64,000 bases of DNA from the NCBI RefSeq assembly GCF_005886805.2, contig NZ_CP045429.1, positions 1,582,501-1,646,500 of the forward strand. Reading direction: 5' to 3'. Source of the stretch: Pseudoalteromonas rubra. GTDB lineage: Bacteria > Pseudomonadota > Gammaproteobacteria > Enterobacterales > Alteromonadaceae. This document shows, piece after piece, positions 17,960 through 25,774 of this stretch; within the stretch, counting starts at the first letter, position 1; every line of letters begins with the position of its first letter. The position numbers and the translations under genes are program-made. Under the pieces are notes generated by a model. The model ran no database searches and was not told the origin of the DNA. It saw only the letters and a list, made by a program, of their open reading frames with translations.

Positions 17960-19183
17960 CTATATGGCCATCACTTCCATTTGTTGATCACACCATTGCA
18001 GGGCTTCGTGGTAATAATCAGGCAACAGATCAGGGTCAAGTCCCAGATGTTGCGCCAGTTCATTGGCCCCCTGCCAGTCGGCTTGCTCATAGAGTTTGAT
18101 GAGCGCAAGGTAACTGGCCAGCAGACCTTCTTGCTTCAATAGGGCATCTTTGATTTCAATGGCCAGTGGCAGCTTGCTCATTACACTGTCCATGCTTTCA
18201 TCTAAAATTGCGTCCATCAGTGACATCATACCTGCCAGGAAGGCCATGCCGGTATCTTTTAGTTTACGGTGTTTAACCGCCAATAACTCGGCAAAACGCG
18301 CGCGAGTCAGAGACAGACGGACCAGTTCGAGTGGTTTCTCTGAAGACACCTGAGAGGCAAACAGTAAAGAAAGAAACTTCTTCAGCTCCTGATTGCCAAG
18401 TACCACCAAAGCTTGCTTAATGGTGGAGATCTCGGCACGACGTTTAAACGCGGCTGAATTCGAGTAGCGTAGCAGCTTATAGCTGAGGTTAACGTCGCGC
18501 TCGAACACTTGTGTGATGCGCTTTAAGTCGACGTCAACACTGGATGTTTCGTATAGCAGTTCGGCCAGTGCCATCTCTGAAGGGGGCAGTGTTTTACTCT
18601 GAACCACTTCGGGCTTAGCGAAAAAGAACCCCTGGAAATAACTGAACCCAAGATCGAGGGCCTGCTGGTACTGCTCATGTGTTTCGACTTTTTCGGCAAC
18701 CAGTTCAATGTTTTTAAACGGCGCAATGGCTTCTTTGATCTCTTCAATGGTCGCGACATCTGTGGTCAGCATGTCTATTTTGATCTGATCAATGAAGGGA
18801 TAGAAATGTCGCCACACTTTTTGATGCTGATAATCATCAAGCACTATGGTGTAGCCTTTTTGCTTCAGGTCCTGCACTGCACCCAGCAGTCGTTTGCCTG
18901 GCTGCACGGTTTCAAGGATTTCCACAACCAACTGCTCGCGCCCCATCATTGTGGGGTAACCTTTCAGCAAGGTGTCGAGTGTGAAGTTGATATAAGCCGG
19001 TTTATTGTCGGTTAAATCTTCCAGACCAAAGTTAAACTGACTGCCTTCGATCAATCTGGAGGTCGCTTCTGAGCCATCTATTTCAGGGAAGACATTGTCT
19101 AAACCATCGCGAAAGAGCAGCTCGTAGCCCACGAGTTCTTTGTTTTTGTTTAGGATTGGCTGCCTGGCGGCATAAAAATACAT
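17960..19183 (-). CDS. EAL-HDOD signalling protein (YuxH/CdgJ type)
   Basis: A protein of about 407 residues with an N-terminal EAL-like domain (1-200) and a C-terminal HDOD domain (about 205-390). The EAL signature is altered to YELLFRDG and the canonical DDFGTG is DDYQHQ, so phosphodiesterase activity is doubtful. Other family landmarks persist (IDQIKIDM, ELVAEKVET, YFQGFFFAKP). Proteins of this architecture regulate motility and biofilm in vibrios and relatives, acting as c-di-GMP-related or protein-binding regulators. I choose the ATG at 19183 (MYFYAARQPIL, AGGTG upstream), where family homology begins; in-frame ATGs at 19219 and 19222 are alternatives. Confidence 0.88.
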   Translation of the reverse strand: MYFYAARQPILNKNKELVGYELLFRDGLDNVFPEIDGSEATSRLIEGSQFNFGLEDLTDNKPAYINFTLDTLLKGYPTMMGREQLVVEILETVQPGKRLLGAVQDLKQKGYTIVLDDYQHQKVWRHFYPFIDQIKIDMLTTDVATIEEIKEAIAPFKNIELVAEKVETHEQYQQALDLGFSYFQGFFFAKPEVVQSKTLPPSEMALAELLYETSSVDVDLKRITQVFERDVNLSYKLLRYSNSAAFKRRAEISTIKQALVVLGNQELKKFLSLLFASQVSSEKPLELVRLSLTRARFAELLAVKHRKLKDTGMAFLAGMMSLMDAILDESMDSVMSKLPLAIEIKDALLKQEGLLASYLALIKLYEQADWQGANELAQHLGLDPDLLPDYYHEALQWCDQQMEVMAI

Positions 19184-19333
19184 GAAAGATACACCTGACT
19201 GAATACTTCTACTGTTCATCAATATAAGGCAATCTCAGGCATATTTCATTAATTAATTCAGCTTGTTTCAGCTTTTGGTATTAAGGTATGAGGTTGTTTG
19301 CGCGCAATTCATAGGCACTTCACCTTGTGTAAC

Positions 19334-19362
19334 TTGGGTGGCGATCTTTGCCATGTTATAGT
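19334..19362 (+). promoter_or_regulatory. Sigma-70 promoter candidate for putP
   Basis: TTGGGT (19334-19339), a 17-base spacer and TATAGT (19357-19362), with the extended -10 dinucleotide TG at 19354-19355. It lies about 90 bases upstream of the putP start. Confidence 0.55.
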
Positions 19363-19453
19363 GGCCCTTTCGCAATGGCTTTTGTCCCAATCTCAGCTAA
19401 CAACAAAACAGCATCTGATATTGTGGAGAGGAGCCCGACTATAGGAGGTAATT

Positions 19454-20932
19454 TTGGAAACTGGCACTATGATCTCTCTTGCCATGTATTTCATCGCCAT
19501 GTTGGGAATTGGACTGTACGCGTATCGTAAGTCTACCAGCGATGTGTCGGGTTATATGTTAGGTGGAAGAAGCCTTCCACCCAGTGTCGCGGCCCTGTCT
19601 GCGGGTGCCTCGGATATGAGTGGTTGGATCCTGATGGGTCTGCCCGGCGCCATGTTTGTAAGCGGTTTTAGCAGTACCTGGATTGCCATAGGTCTGCTGA
19701 TTGGCGCATTTTTAAATTACTTGCTGGTGGCACCGCGTTTACGTGTGTATACCGAGCTGGCGAACGACGCGATAACCATTCCGGACTATTTTGCCAATCG
19801 CTTTGAAGATAAAGGCAATGCGTTGCGTATTGTATCCGCGTTAGTGATCATTGTTTTCTTCACGCTGTACACCTCTGCAGGTGTGGTTTCCGGCGGTAAG
19901 CTGTTTGAAAACTCCTTTGGTATGAGTTATGAAGCCGGTTTGTATATCACGACTGGCGTGGTTGTTTTGTATACTTTGTTTGGTGGGTTTCTGGCGGTTA
20001 GCCTGACTGACTTTGTGCAGGGGTGTATTATGTTCCTGGCGCTAATTTTAGTGCCTGCGGTGACTTATTCTTTACTGGATAACCCGCTGAGCGTTACGCT
20101 TAATGAAATCAACCCACAGTTACTGACCTGGATTGGCGCAGGTGGCGCAATCGGTATCGTTTCTGCCATGTCCTGGGGGTTGGGTTATTTCGGGCAGCCA
20201 CACATTATCGTGCGCTTTATGTCAGTGCGCAGCGTTAAAGATATGCCAACGGCGCGTCGCATTGGCATGAGCTGGATGCTGGTGGCTACTTTAGGTGCCA
20301 TCACAACGGGCCTGTTTGGTGCAGCGTATGCCCACGAAAAGGGCATTGTGGTTGAAGATCCCGAAACCATTTTCCTGATCTTATCTGAATTGCTCTTCCA
20401 CCCGCTGATTGCTGGTTTCTTACTGGCTGCGATTCTGGCGGCGATTATGAGTACCATTTCGTCTCAGCTGCTGGTGAGCTCCAGTTCATTGACTGAAGAC
20501 TTCTATAAGATCTTCCTGCGCAAAGAGGCGTCAGATAAAGAGCTTGTGCTGGTAGGGCGGATCAGCGTGGCGCTGGTTTCCATGTTTGCAATCTATCTTG
20601 CATACGACAGAGACAGCACCATTTTAAGCCTGGTGAGTAATGCGTGGGCTGGCTTTGGTGCCGCATTCGGTCCTCTGGTACTGCTTAGCTTATTCTGGAA
20701 GCGTATGAACTTTGCAGGCGCATTGTCGGGCATGATAGTGGGCGCAGCAACCGTATTGTTCTGGATCTATGGCCCGGTAACGGTAGATGGCCAACCGCTT
20801 AGTGCGCTTATCTACGAAATCGTACCAGGGTTTATTGCTTCAGCCATCGCGATTGTTGCCGTGAGCCTGGCGACATCCGAGCCTCGTGCTGAGATCACAA
20901 ACAAGTTCGAAGAAATGCAAAAAGCACTTTAA
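19454..20932 (+). CDS. putP: Sodium/proline symporter PutP
   Basis: A 492-residue SSS-family transporter with about 13 membrane segments. Family landmarks include YMLGGRSLPPSVAALSAGASDMSGW near residues 33-56 (shown in part: GASDMSGWILMGLPGA), the GAFLNYLLVAPRLR segment and ILAAIMSTISSQLLVSSSSLTED near 335-355. It imports L-proline with sodium, for nutrition or osmoprotection. The start is the TTG at 19454, because a strong AGGAGGT (19443-19449) sits 4 bases before it; the ATG at 19469 is too far from that site. No putA is visible in the window. Confidence 0.93.
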   Translation: METGTMISLAMYFIAMLGIGLYAYRKSTSDVSGYMLGGRSLPPSVAALSAGASDMSGWILMGLPGAMFVSGFSSTWIAIGLLIGAFLNYLLVAPRLRVYTELANDAITIPDYFANRFEDKGNALRIVSALVIIVFFTLYTSAGVVSGGKLFENSFGMSYEAGLYITTGVVVLYTLFGGFLAVSLTDFVQGCIMFLALILVPAVTYSLLDNPLSVTLNEINPQLLTWIGAGGAIGIVSAMSWGLGYFGQPHIIVRFMSVRSVKDMPTARRIGMSWMLVATLGAITTGLFGAAYAHEKGIVVEDPETIFLILSELLFHPLIAGFLLAAILAAIMSTISSQLLVSSSSLTEDFYKIFLRKEASDKELVLVGRISVALVSMFAIYLAYDRDSTILSLVSNAWAGFGAAFGPLVLLSLFWKRMNFAGALSGMIVGAATVLFWIYGPVTVDGQPLSALIYEIVPGFIASAIAIVAVSLATSEPRAEITNKFEEMQKAL

Positions 20933-20952
20933 AGTGTTGCATCGACTTCAAT

Positions 20953-20984
20953 AGCCGCAGCGTTTTAGCTGCGGCTTTTTTGTA
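20953..20984 (+). terminator. Terminator of putP
   Basis: Perfect 9-bp stem AGCCGCAGC / GCTGCGGCT with a 6-base loop followed by a T-tract (TTTTTTG) 20 bases after the putP stop. A classic intrinsic terminator. Confidence 0.9.
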
Positions 20985-21257
20985 TTTGATTTCTGACACA
21001 GACGGATTTTTCTACCATTTAGCCAGAAAATCTGACAGTTGAGCAGATTTATGGTCTCGCCAGTTTTGACCAGGTATAGTTTTCGCATGTCCGATTTGTC
21101 GTATTGTTGTTTCAATTTTTCTAATTTTCCTTATGATAAGTCTTACTGTGGGAGGGTCACTACCCATTTTTGACCAACCTCATAGTGTGTAAGACCATTT
21201 GCAATGAAGTGAATTTAATACAATTAATGCTTGTTACTATATGTCAATAAGGTTAAC
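20985..21257. other. AT-rich leader region of the double-Gly peptide locus
   Basis: About 270 bases between the putP terminator and the first small reading frame of the peptide cluster. It is AT-rich. The best promoter-like pairing is a weak TTAATA-17-TATATG just before 21258, which I would not rely on. No coding potential, RNA gene or repeat was recognised here. Confidence 0.4.
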
Positions 21258-21317
21258 ATGTGCGCAACCTTCTTGTGGGTGGTCCTTTTAAACCTAAATG
21301 AAGGACGGATAGTATGA
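21258..21317 (+). CDS. Possible 19-aa upstream reading frame coupled to peptide gene
   Basis: ATG at 21258 with AAGG five bases upstream opens a 19-codon frame (MCATFLWVVLLNLNEGRIV) whose TGA overlaps the ATG of the double-Gly peptide gene (ATGA). The overlap and the RBS allow translational coupling or a leader-peptide control. It is very short and could be chance; no homology can be claimed. Confidence 0.3.
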   Translation: MCATFLWVVLLNLNEGRIV

Positions 21318-21493
21318 AATTTTTTATAAAGCGCTTAAATAAGAAAGCAAAAACGAGTCAGTTGGAAGGAATCTCAAACATGAGTGTTGAGTCTGTTCAG
21401 TTGGTTACTGGTGGCTCTGGGTCTGGAAATGGTGCGCAACCAAAAATGCAGCGTTTTTCCCCTGAAGCTAAAACGGTTTATTTTGGCGGGTAA
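21314..21493 (+). CDS. Double-glycine leader peptide precursor (59 aa)
   Basis: A 59-residue frame with ATG at 21314 and AAGGA 8 bases upstream. The N-terminal part (MKFFIKRLNKK, then SVESVQLVTGG) has the form of a double-glycine leader: a basic start, a hydrophobic/acidic amphipathic stretch (LEGISNMSVESVQLV) and GG at residues 33-34. Cleavage after GG would release a 25-residue product that starts SGSGNG and ends VYFGG; it has no Cys. Such leaders are cut and exported by C39-peptidase ABC transporters (bacteriocins, signalling peptides). No such transporter is in the window. It is followed by two membrane-protein genes on the same strand. The product's function is unknown. Confidence 0.65.
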   Translation: MKFFIKRLNKKAKTSQLEGISNMSVESVQLVTGGSGSGNGAQPKMQRFSPEAKTVYFGG

Positions 21494-21514
21494 ATAGTAA
21501 GGTTTTTGCCGAGC

Positions 21515-22069
21515 ATGAATGAGTTTTTTATAGTTACTGGATGGATAATAACAGCGTTAGAGCTATTCGTTGTGTTATTCCTGCTGTATTGTTTTAAGCA
21601 GCACCGCTTTGATCTGTTTTTCGGGGGGAAAAAGACCCTGAAAAAACAAGGTGACCATGAGCTGCATTCATGCTTTCTTGCTTCTTTGGCAGTGCTTGTT
21701 TTTTATACCTCCAGCTCTAGTTTAGGAACTTATATATTAAGCCTTCCTTTTGAACCGACACAGATGCGCCAAGTCTATTACTTTGCTCTTGTGTGTACTG
21801 GTGCGGCCTTTATCACTGTATTATTCCTATTGCATGTCATTCGAGGTTGTAACTTTTCTGCTACAGCTCGGCTTGTATCCTATATCTCGTTTATGTTGAT
21901 GTTTATGAACTTTAGCCAGTTGGTCCTGCGTGGTTATTTAGACAACGATATGTTGTATGACGTATATGGGCCATTTGTAGTGATGGGAAATGTTTGTATA
22001 TTCGTTACACTTGCCAAATACCCTTTCTATAGAATAATGGAATCTAAACTAGCCAAAGGAGAGATATAA
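21515..22069 (+). CDS. Membrane protein of peptide locus, five TM segments
   Basis: A 184-residue protein with five hydrophobic segments, beginning at about residues 5-27 (TGWIITALELFVVLFLLYCF) and then near 48-70, 84-106, 118-140 and 148-168. No known family is recognised and no catalytic motif is evident. I start at the ATG at 21515, with AAGG 12 bases upstream; an in-frame TTG at 21506 would have the same AAGG only three bases away. It is 21 bases after the double-Gly peptide gene and one base before the next gene, so it is probably co-transcribed with them. It could be a receptor, an immunity or an export accessory protein; none can be shown. Confidence 0.65.
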   Translation: MNEFFIVTGWIITALELFVVLFLLYCFKQHRFDLFFGGKKTLKKQGDHELHSCFLASLAVLVFYTSSSSLGTYILSLPFEPTQMRQVYYFALVCTGAAFITVLFLLHVIRGCNFSATARLVSYISFMLMFMNFSQLVLRGYLDNDMLYDVYGPFVVMGNVCIFVTLAKYPFYRIMESKLAKGEI

Positions 22070-22070
22070 T

Positions 22071-22394
22071 ATGGAACTGATATTGATTGGTAGTATGTTA
22101 ATTATTATGGCGCTGATTTTTGTTTTGGCCATGATTGTAAAGGGGTCCAGCCTGAAGCCGTTTGAACAACGCTTTAGGTCGTTGATAACTGTTTCAAAAG
22201 ACGAAGAAGAAGTCGACGACAAGTACAGTGAAGCCTATGAAATTGTGATGGAGTTTGGTGATTTGCTTGCTGCTGAAAAGAACCTGGAACAATATTACGG
22301 TGTTAAAGATATTTACGACCGCGTTGAAGAATTCAGAGCGGAGAACAATCAGGCCGTTGATAAAGGCAAAGTCGTCCTGAAGGTGGTTAAATAG
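22071..22394 (+). CDS. Small single-span membrane protein of peptide locus
   Basis: A 107-residue protein with one N-terminal membrane helix (LILIGSMLIIMALIFVLAMIV) and a charged, acidic, helical soluble part (DEEEVDDKYSEAYEIV; EKNLEQYYGVKDIYDRVEEF). RBS AGGAGAG is 8 bases before the ATG. One base separates it from the preceding membrane-protein gene. No family recognised; no terminator is evident after the stop. Confidence 0.65.
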   Translation: MELILIGSMLIIMALIFVLAMIVKGSSLKPFEQRFRSLITVSKDEEEVDDKYSEAYEIVMEFGDLLAAEKNLEQYYGVKDIYDRVEEFRAENNQAVDKGKVVLKVVK

Positions 22395-22719
22395 GCCTGT
22401 TACGCCGCGCGCTTTCCCATGGGTGTTTTACACGTATTTCCAGTGGTATTCGCCACGGTATCAGGCGCTCTCGATTGCTGATAGGCGAGTAAATCTCTTG
22501 GCGCAATCATTAACCCATATTGTTAGACCAATTTCACTTAATACCTGTTCTATTTGAAGGATCAAATATGACGCTAATAGCGTTAACAGTTTCTCATTTA
22601 GAACCTTAGACATAGGTTCACAAATTTTTTGCCTGCCTATATGGATGTAGATGCCTCTGCGATAGCAGGGCGCGGGAGCGGTGTTATCGACCCTATTTTC
22701 TCTCCTCAAAATAGAGCAC
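22395..22719. other. Intergenic region, no supported gene
   Basis: About 325 bases between the small membrane protein gene and the end of the LysR gene. A minus-strand frame of 88 codons crosses it, but it starts inside the LysR gene, lacks an RBS and has unremarkable composition. I see no terminator, repeat or RNA. Confidence 0.4.
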
Positions 22720-23610
22720 TTAATCAAGCAAATTGGTATTACTCTTTAGTCCCACTAAATTCTGAACCCATTCAATAAATTTTACGGCGTTGTGCGTTCT
22801 GAATCGCGATTTATTGGGGATGTAGTAACATAATGACGAAGCAATGCTTCTTCCTCCTACTGGAGTTAACTGGCCGGCTGAACACATACCACGGACCAGT
22901 ACCTCTGAGCAAAACACCAATGCGTTTTCTATCACTGCCTGCTGTATACCAAACAACTCCTGATCAAACTCTCGGATAACAAAGTCTTCCTTATTCAGCT
23001 CGTTGTGTGCCAGCCAGTCATCCAGTGGTGGTGCGCACAGTGCGCGGTTTTTCCAACGTGTTGTATAGATTACTGGTCGGTCCGCTGAGTTTTGTATTGC
23101 TCTGAGCGCTTTGTTTCCGAACAGATTATATTGTTCCTCGCTCAGGCGATCTTCGAGCGGGACATCTTTGATATTGCCCAGCCTTACAGGGATTGAATTG
23201 GGCAGATTGTCCGTCAGCTCTCCGCTTGAAACCTGCATCGAGATGTCCGGGTAACGTGCTGAGAACGCGCCTTGTGCAGGCAATAGCACCAGCGCCGCAA
23301 ATGAAGAAGTGGTGCTCACCTGGACGACTTCATTGAGTTGCTGAATGTCTGCCAGCGCACTTTCAATTGTTGCAAAGCCCTCGGAAGTCGCATTGGCCAG
23401 CAACAAGCCTGTTTCTGTGAGTAGGACCTTTCTGGGCAAGCGTTGAAATAAACGCACATTGAGGCGGTCTTCAAGCTTACTGATATGATGAGAGATCGCT
23501 GTAGGCGTTAAAGAGAGCTCTTCTGCGGCGCGTTTGAAGCTGCCATGACGTGCTGCAGCGTCGAACGCCCTGAGTGCCTGTAACGAAACAGATAATGCCA
23601 TGGTAGTCAT
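22720..23610 (-). CDS. LysR-family transcriptional regulator
   Basis: A 296-residue protein with an N-terminal winged HTH (LQALRAFDAAARHGSFKRAAEELSLTPTAISHHISKLE, residues about 9-46, cited partly: GSFKRAAEELSLTPTAISHH) and a LysR-type effector domain. The style of the HTH (TAISHHISKLEDRL, RLFQRLPRKVLLTETG) is closest to the GcvA/AmpR subgroup. It is divergent from azoR, with a palindrome in the shared intergenic region, so it probably controls that gene and itself. The effector is unknown. Either ATG at 23610 or 23601 could start it. Confidence 0.9.
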   Translation of the reverse strand: MTTMALSVSLQALRAFDAAARHGSFKRAAEELSLTPTAISHHISKLEDRLNVRLFQRLPRKVLLTETGLLLANATSEGFATIESALADIQQLNEVVQVSTTSSFAALVLLPAQGAFSARYPDISMQVSSGELTDNLPNSIPVRLGNIKDVPLEDRLSEEQYNLFGNKALRAIQNSADRPVIYTTRWKNRALCAPPLDDWLAHNELNKEDFVIREFDQELFGIQQAVIENALVFCSEVLVRGMCSAGQLTPVGGRSIASSLCYYIPNKSRFRTHNAVKFIEWVQNLVGLKSNTNLLD

Positions 23611-23624
23611 CCAATCAAAAAATA

Positions 23625-23649
23625 TATAGATGATTTTAACTCATCTATA
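23625..23649. promoter_or_regulatory. Inverted repeat in LysR/azoR intergenic region
   Basis: TATAGATGA (23625-23633), seven bases, TCATCTATA (23641-23649): a perfect 9-bp inverted repeat, 15 bases upstream of the LysR start and 79 upstream of azoR. A likely binding site for the divergent LysR regulator. Confidence 0.55.
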
Positions 23650-23727
23650 GGTGCAAGAGTATCGTTTGTTCAGCTGATTGCCTTAACGCACACTATGACG
23701 CGTTCAGTAATTAAAAAGGTAATTAGC

Positions 23728-24426
23728 ATGAGTACAATTTTGCACATAGATTCGAGCGTCAGAGCGATTGACAATGAAAACCCCTCACATAATTCACTGT
23801 CAAAGCAGATTGCCCAGCAGTTTGTTAAAAGCTGGCAGAAAACCTCTTCAATAGATGAGTATATCTATCGTGACGTGGGATCACATCCTCCACACTTTAT
23901 CACTCAGGATTGGATTGGAGCTGTATTCACCCCGGAAGGTAAAAGAACTAGGGAGCAGAGGCAGCTATTGGCCTTATCCGATACGCTGATCGATGAGCTG
24001 ACTCGCGCTGATATTATTGTTATTTCAACACCTATGTACAATTATGGTATGCCAGCACAACTCAAGGCCTGGTTTGATCAGATTGTTCGGGTTAACAAAA
24101 CATTTGATTTTGATCTCAAGCGAGGAGACTTTCCGTTAGCGCCATTATTGTCTGGCAAGACACTGGTTGCCATAGCCTCATGTGGCGAATTTGGCTTCGA
24201 GGAGCCCGAGATCAGAGCTAAGAGTAATCATCTGATGCCACATTTACGCACGTTAAGTCGTTATCTTGGAGTTGAAACTATGCATGAAATAGTGAGTGAA
24301 TATCAGGAGTTTGCCGATGACAGGCATCAGGCGTCGCTCACACAGGCTTTTGAGCAAGCGCAAAGCCTGGCAGTTGCACTGGCACGGAGTCAGCAAGTGC
24401 AACACACCGATGTACAGTTTGTATGA
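23728..24426 (+). CDS. azoR: FMN-dependent NADH:quinone oxidoreductase / azoreductase
   Basis: A 232-residue flavodoxin-like protein. Landmarks: ILHIDSSVR at the N-terminus (FMN phosphate loop), ADIIVISTPMYNYGMPAQLKAWFDQIVR and NKTFDF near residues 90-130 (given in part: STPMYNYGMPAQLKAWFDQ), matching AzoR/AcpD enzymes that reduce quinones and azo compounds with NADH. I start at ATG 23728 with AAGG 11 bases upstream, not the in-frame ATG at 23695. The protein is somewhat longer than the usual 200 residues. Divergent from the LysR gene. Confidence 0.88.
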   Translation: MSTILHIDSSVRAIDNENPSHNSLSKQIAQQFVKSWQKTSSIDEYIYRDVGSHPPHFITQDWIGAVFTPEGKRTREQRQLLALSDTLIDELTRADIIVISTPMYNYGMPAQLKAWFDQIVRVNKTFDFDLKRGDFPLAPLLSGKTLVAIASCGEFGFEEPEIRAKSNHLMPHLRTLSRYLGVETMHEIVSEYQEFADDRHQASLTQAFEQAQSLAVALARSQQVQHTDVQFV

Positions 24427-24457
24427 GCGTGATCACTTAGATTGACCCGTCAAACTA

Positions 24458-24492
24458 CAAAAGTGGTCGCTTTGGGTTACTTTTGTTTTATT
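24458..24492 (+). terminator. Terminator of azoR
   Basis: Stem CAAAAGT (24458-24464) / ACTTTTG (24479-24485) followed by TTTTATT, 30 bases after the azoR stop. A modest 7-bp stem with a long loop, so only a candidate. Confidence 0.5.
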
Positions 24493-24507
24493 CAATAACG
24501 CGCTTTG

Positions 24508-24954
24508 TTAAGCCCGTCTTTTTTCATTGTGTGCGACCGAACTCTGCTGGAGGATGGGTTTCAGGTCGCGCAAAATAATATGGCCATAATCCTGATATCC
24601 TGCCTGCGTGCCAGGTGTAAACCACTTCATATGGGAAATAAACTCAAGGGAATTAGCAATGCTGGTGATCAGGCTTTGTTCCATGTCAGAGTGGTAAGCC
24701 ATCGGCGGCTCTACAGGGGCTGGAGGCGTATGGGTTACGTTTTGATGCTCTCCGGTCAGCAGCCATAATGCACTGTCTTTAGTCACCGGATGTAAAAAGA
24801 ATTTGCTTACTACCGACAGGGTAGGTTCCCTAACATCTTTCTCATACTTTCGATACGAAGCAGTGGGAATATCCAGCATTTCTGAAAAGCCAACCTGAGA
24901 ATAACCCAAGTTGATACGTAACTGTTTTAATCTTGTAGCAAAAGTATTTGACAT
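24508..24954 (-). CDS. XRE-family HTH regulator
   Basis: A 148-residue protein whose first 60 residues form a Cro/C1-type helix-turn-helix (RLKQLRINLGYSQVGFSEML, then PTASYRKYEKDVREPTLSVV). The rest, with a Pro-rich linker (HTPPAPVEPPM), has no recognised domain and ends in a basic tail. The ATG at 24954 is used; an in-frame TTG at 24963 is rejected. It is divergent from a second XRE gene 218 bases away. Reminiscent of prophage or island regulators, but no phage gene is present. Confidence 0.75.
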   Translation of the reverse strand: MSNTFATRLKQLRINLGYSQVGFSEMLDIPTASYRKYEKDVREPTLSVVSKFFLHPVTKDSALWLLTGEHQNVTHTPPAPVEPPMAYHSDMEQSLITSIANSLEFISHMKWFTPGTQAGYQDYGHIILRDLKPILQQSSVAHNEKRRA

Positions 24955-25172
24955 ATGACCCAATCCGGTTAATTATTTATCCACCTGACCCGTTCAGACT
25001 ACATGACTCTCAGTCAAATGTCTAACCGGGACGAAAAATTAAACACTTGGCCGGGACGCTCTCCGGGTAGGTGTAGGCTCAGACCTGTGTTTAGACGTTT
25101 GTAAATTTCATGGCTTTAAACACGTTGCTTTAGGTTTGTAAGACACTGTGATTGATAATAAGCGGATATGTT

Positions 25173-25472
25173 ATGACTACTGTTAAAAGAAATGAATCTG
25201 TGCGTAAAGCACACACCATAGCAGCCAGGAAGCAAATTCAAACTGCTATTCGTCGCCTACGTAGAGAAATGAACTTAACTCAGGCTGAGTTAGGTAAAAA
25301 ACTTGTTACGCCTGTTGATCAGGCAACCATCTCTAACTGGGAGTGCGGTAAGTCTGACTTATCTGCCTGTCAATTACTGGATATTATGATGATTTTTGGC
25401 CAGCCAAACTTTATGAGTTTGCTGGAGCAGGGAGCGCAAAGCGACCTGGTCGACGAAAAGCAGTCGGCCTAA
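25173..25472 (+). CDS. Small XRE-family HTH regulator
   Basis: A 99-residue protein with a Cro/C1 helix-turn-helix (IRRLRREMNLTQAELGKKL, then VDQATISNWECGKSDLSACQLLDI). ATG at 25173 is preceded by the weak AAGCGGA; a TTG at 25152 is in frame but less likely. The N-terminal 30 residues are basic. Divergent partner of the XRE gene at 24508-24954; the two may regulate each other. Target genes unknown. Confidence 0.72.
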   Translation: MTTVKRNESVRKAHTIAARKQIQTAIRRLRREMNLTQAELGKKLVTPVDQATISNWECGKSDLSACQLLDIMMIFGQPNFMSLLEQGAQSDLVDEKQSA

Positions 25473-25774
25473 CGCAATTATTCACTGACAGCTCCTCTGT
25501 CAGATAAGCCTCCTAGCTAACATATCGTGTTGTCTGGGCACACTCGTGCCCGCTTCTCTTTTTTATTCGTCTAATTGCTGATCTTGTACTAGCTTTCCAT
25601 TGGGAGCGAGAGTCCTGACTCATGCGATTCTTATCTGGTCAATGGCCAAAGTGCACTGTTTTTAAAAAGAGCAGGCTCTTCTGCTGGTGGTCCCGCCTCG
25701 TCACGCCCAACATACCTGTATTGCTTTTTCTATGGTGCGCTGGGTGCAATTAAGCAAGTATAAGGAACCATTTT
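25473..25774. other. Intergenic region with hairpins
   Basis: About 300 bases. It holds a CTGACAG/CTGTCAG hairpin at 25485-25503 without a T-tract, and the hairpin at 25536-25566 listed separately. RBS AAGGA precedes the next gene. No reading frame, RNA gene or clear promoter recognised. Confidence 0.4.
25536..25566 (+). terminator. Candidate terminator after XRE gene
   Basis: GGGCAC (25536-25541), ACTC loop, GTGCCC (25546-25551), then GCTTCTCTTTTTTA: a short GC-rich stem with a T-rich tail 64 bases after the XRE stop. Confidence 0.5.

Noticed and set aside
22461..22727. 88-codon minus-strand frame after the LysR gene
   Set aside because: It begins inside the LysR gene, lacks an RBS and shows no recognisable motif or signal.
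25485..25503. CTGACAG/CTGTCAG hairpin as a terminator
   Set aside because: No T-run follows on either strand; the hairpin at 25536 is a better candidate.
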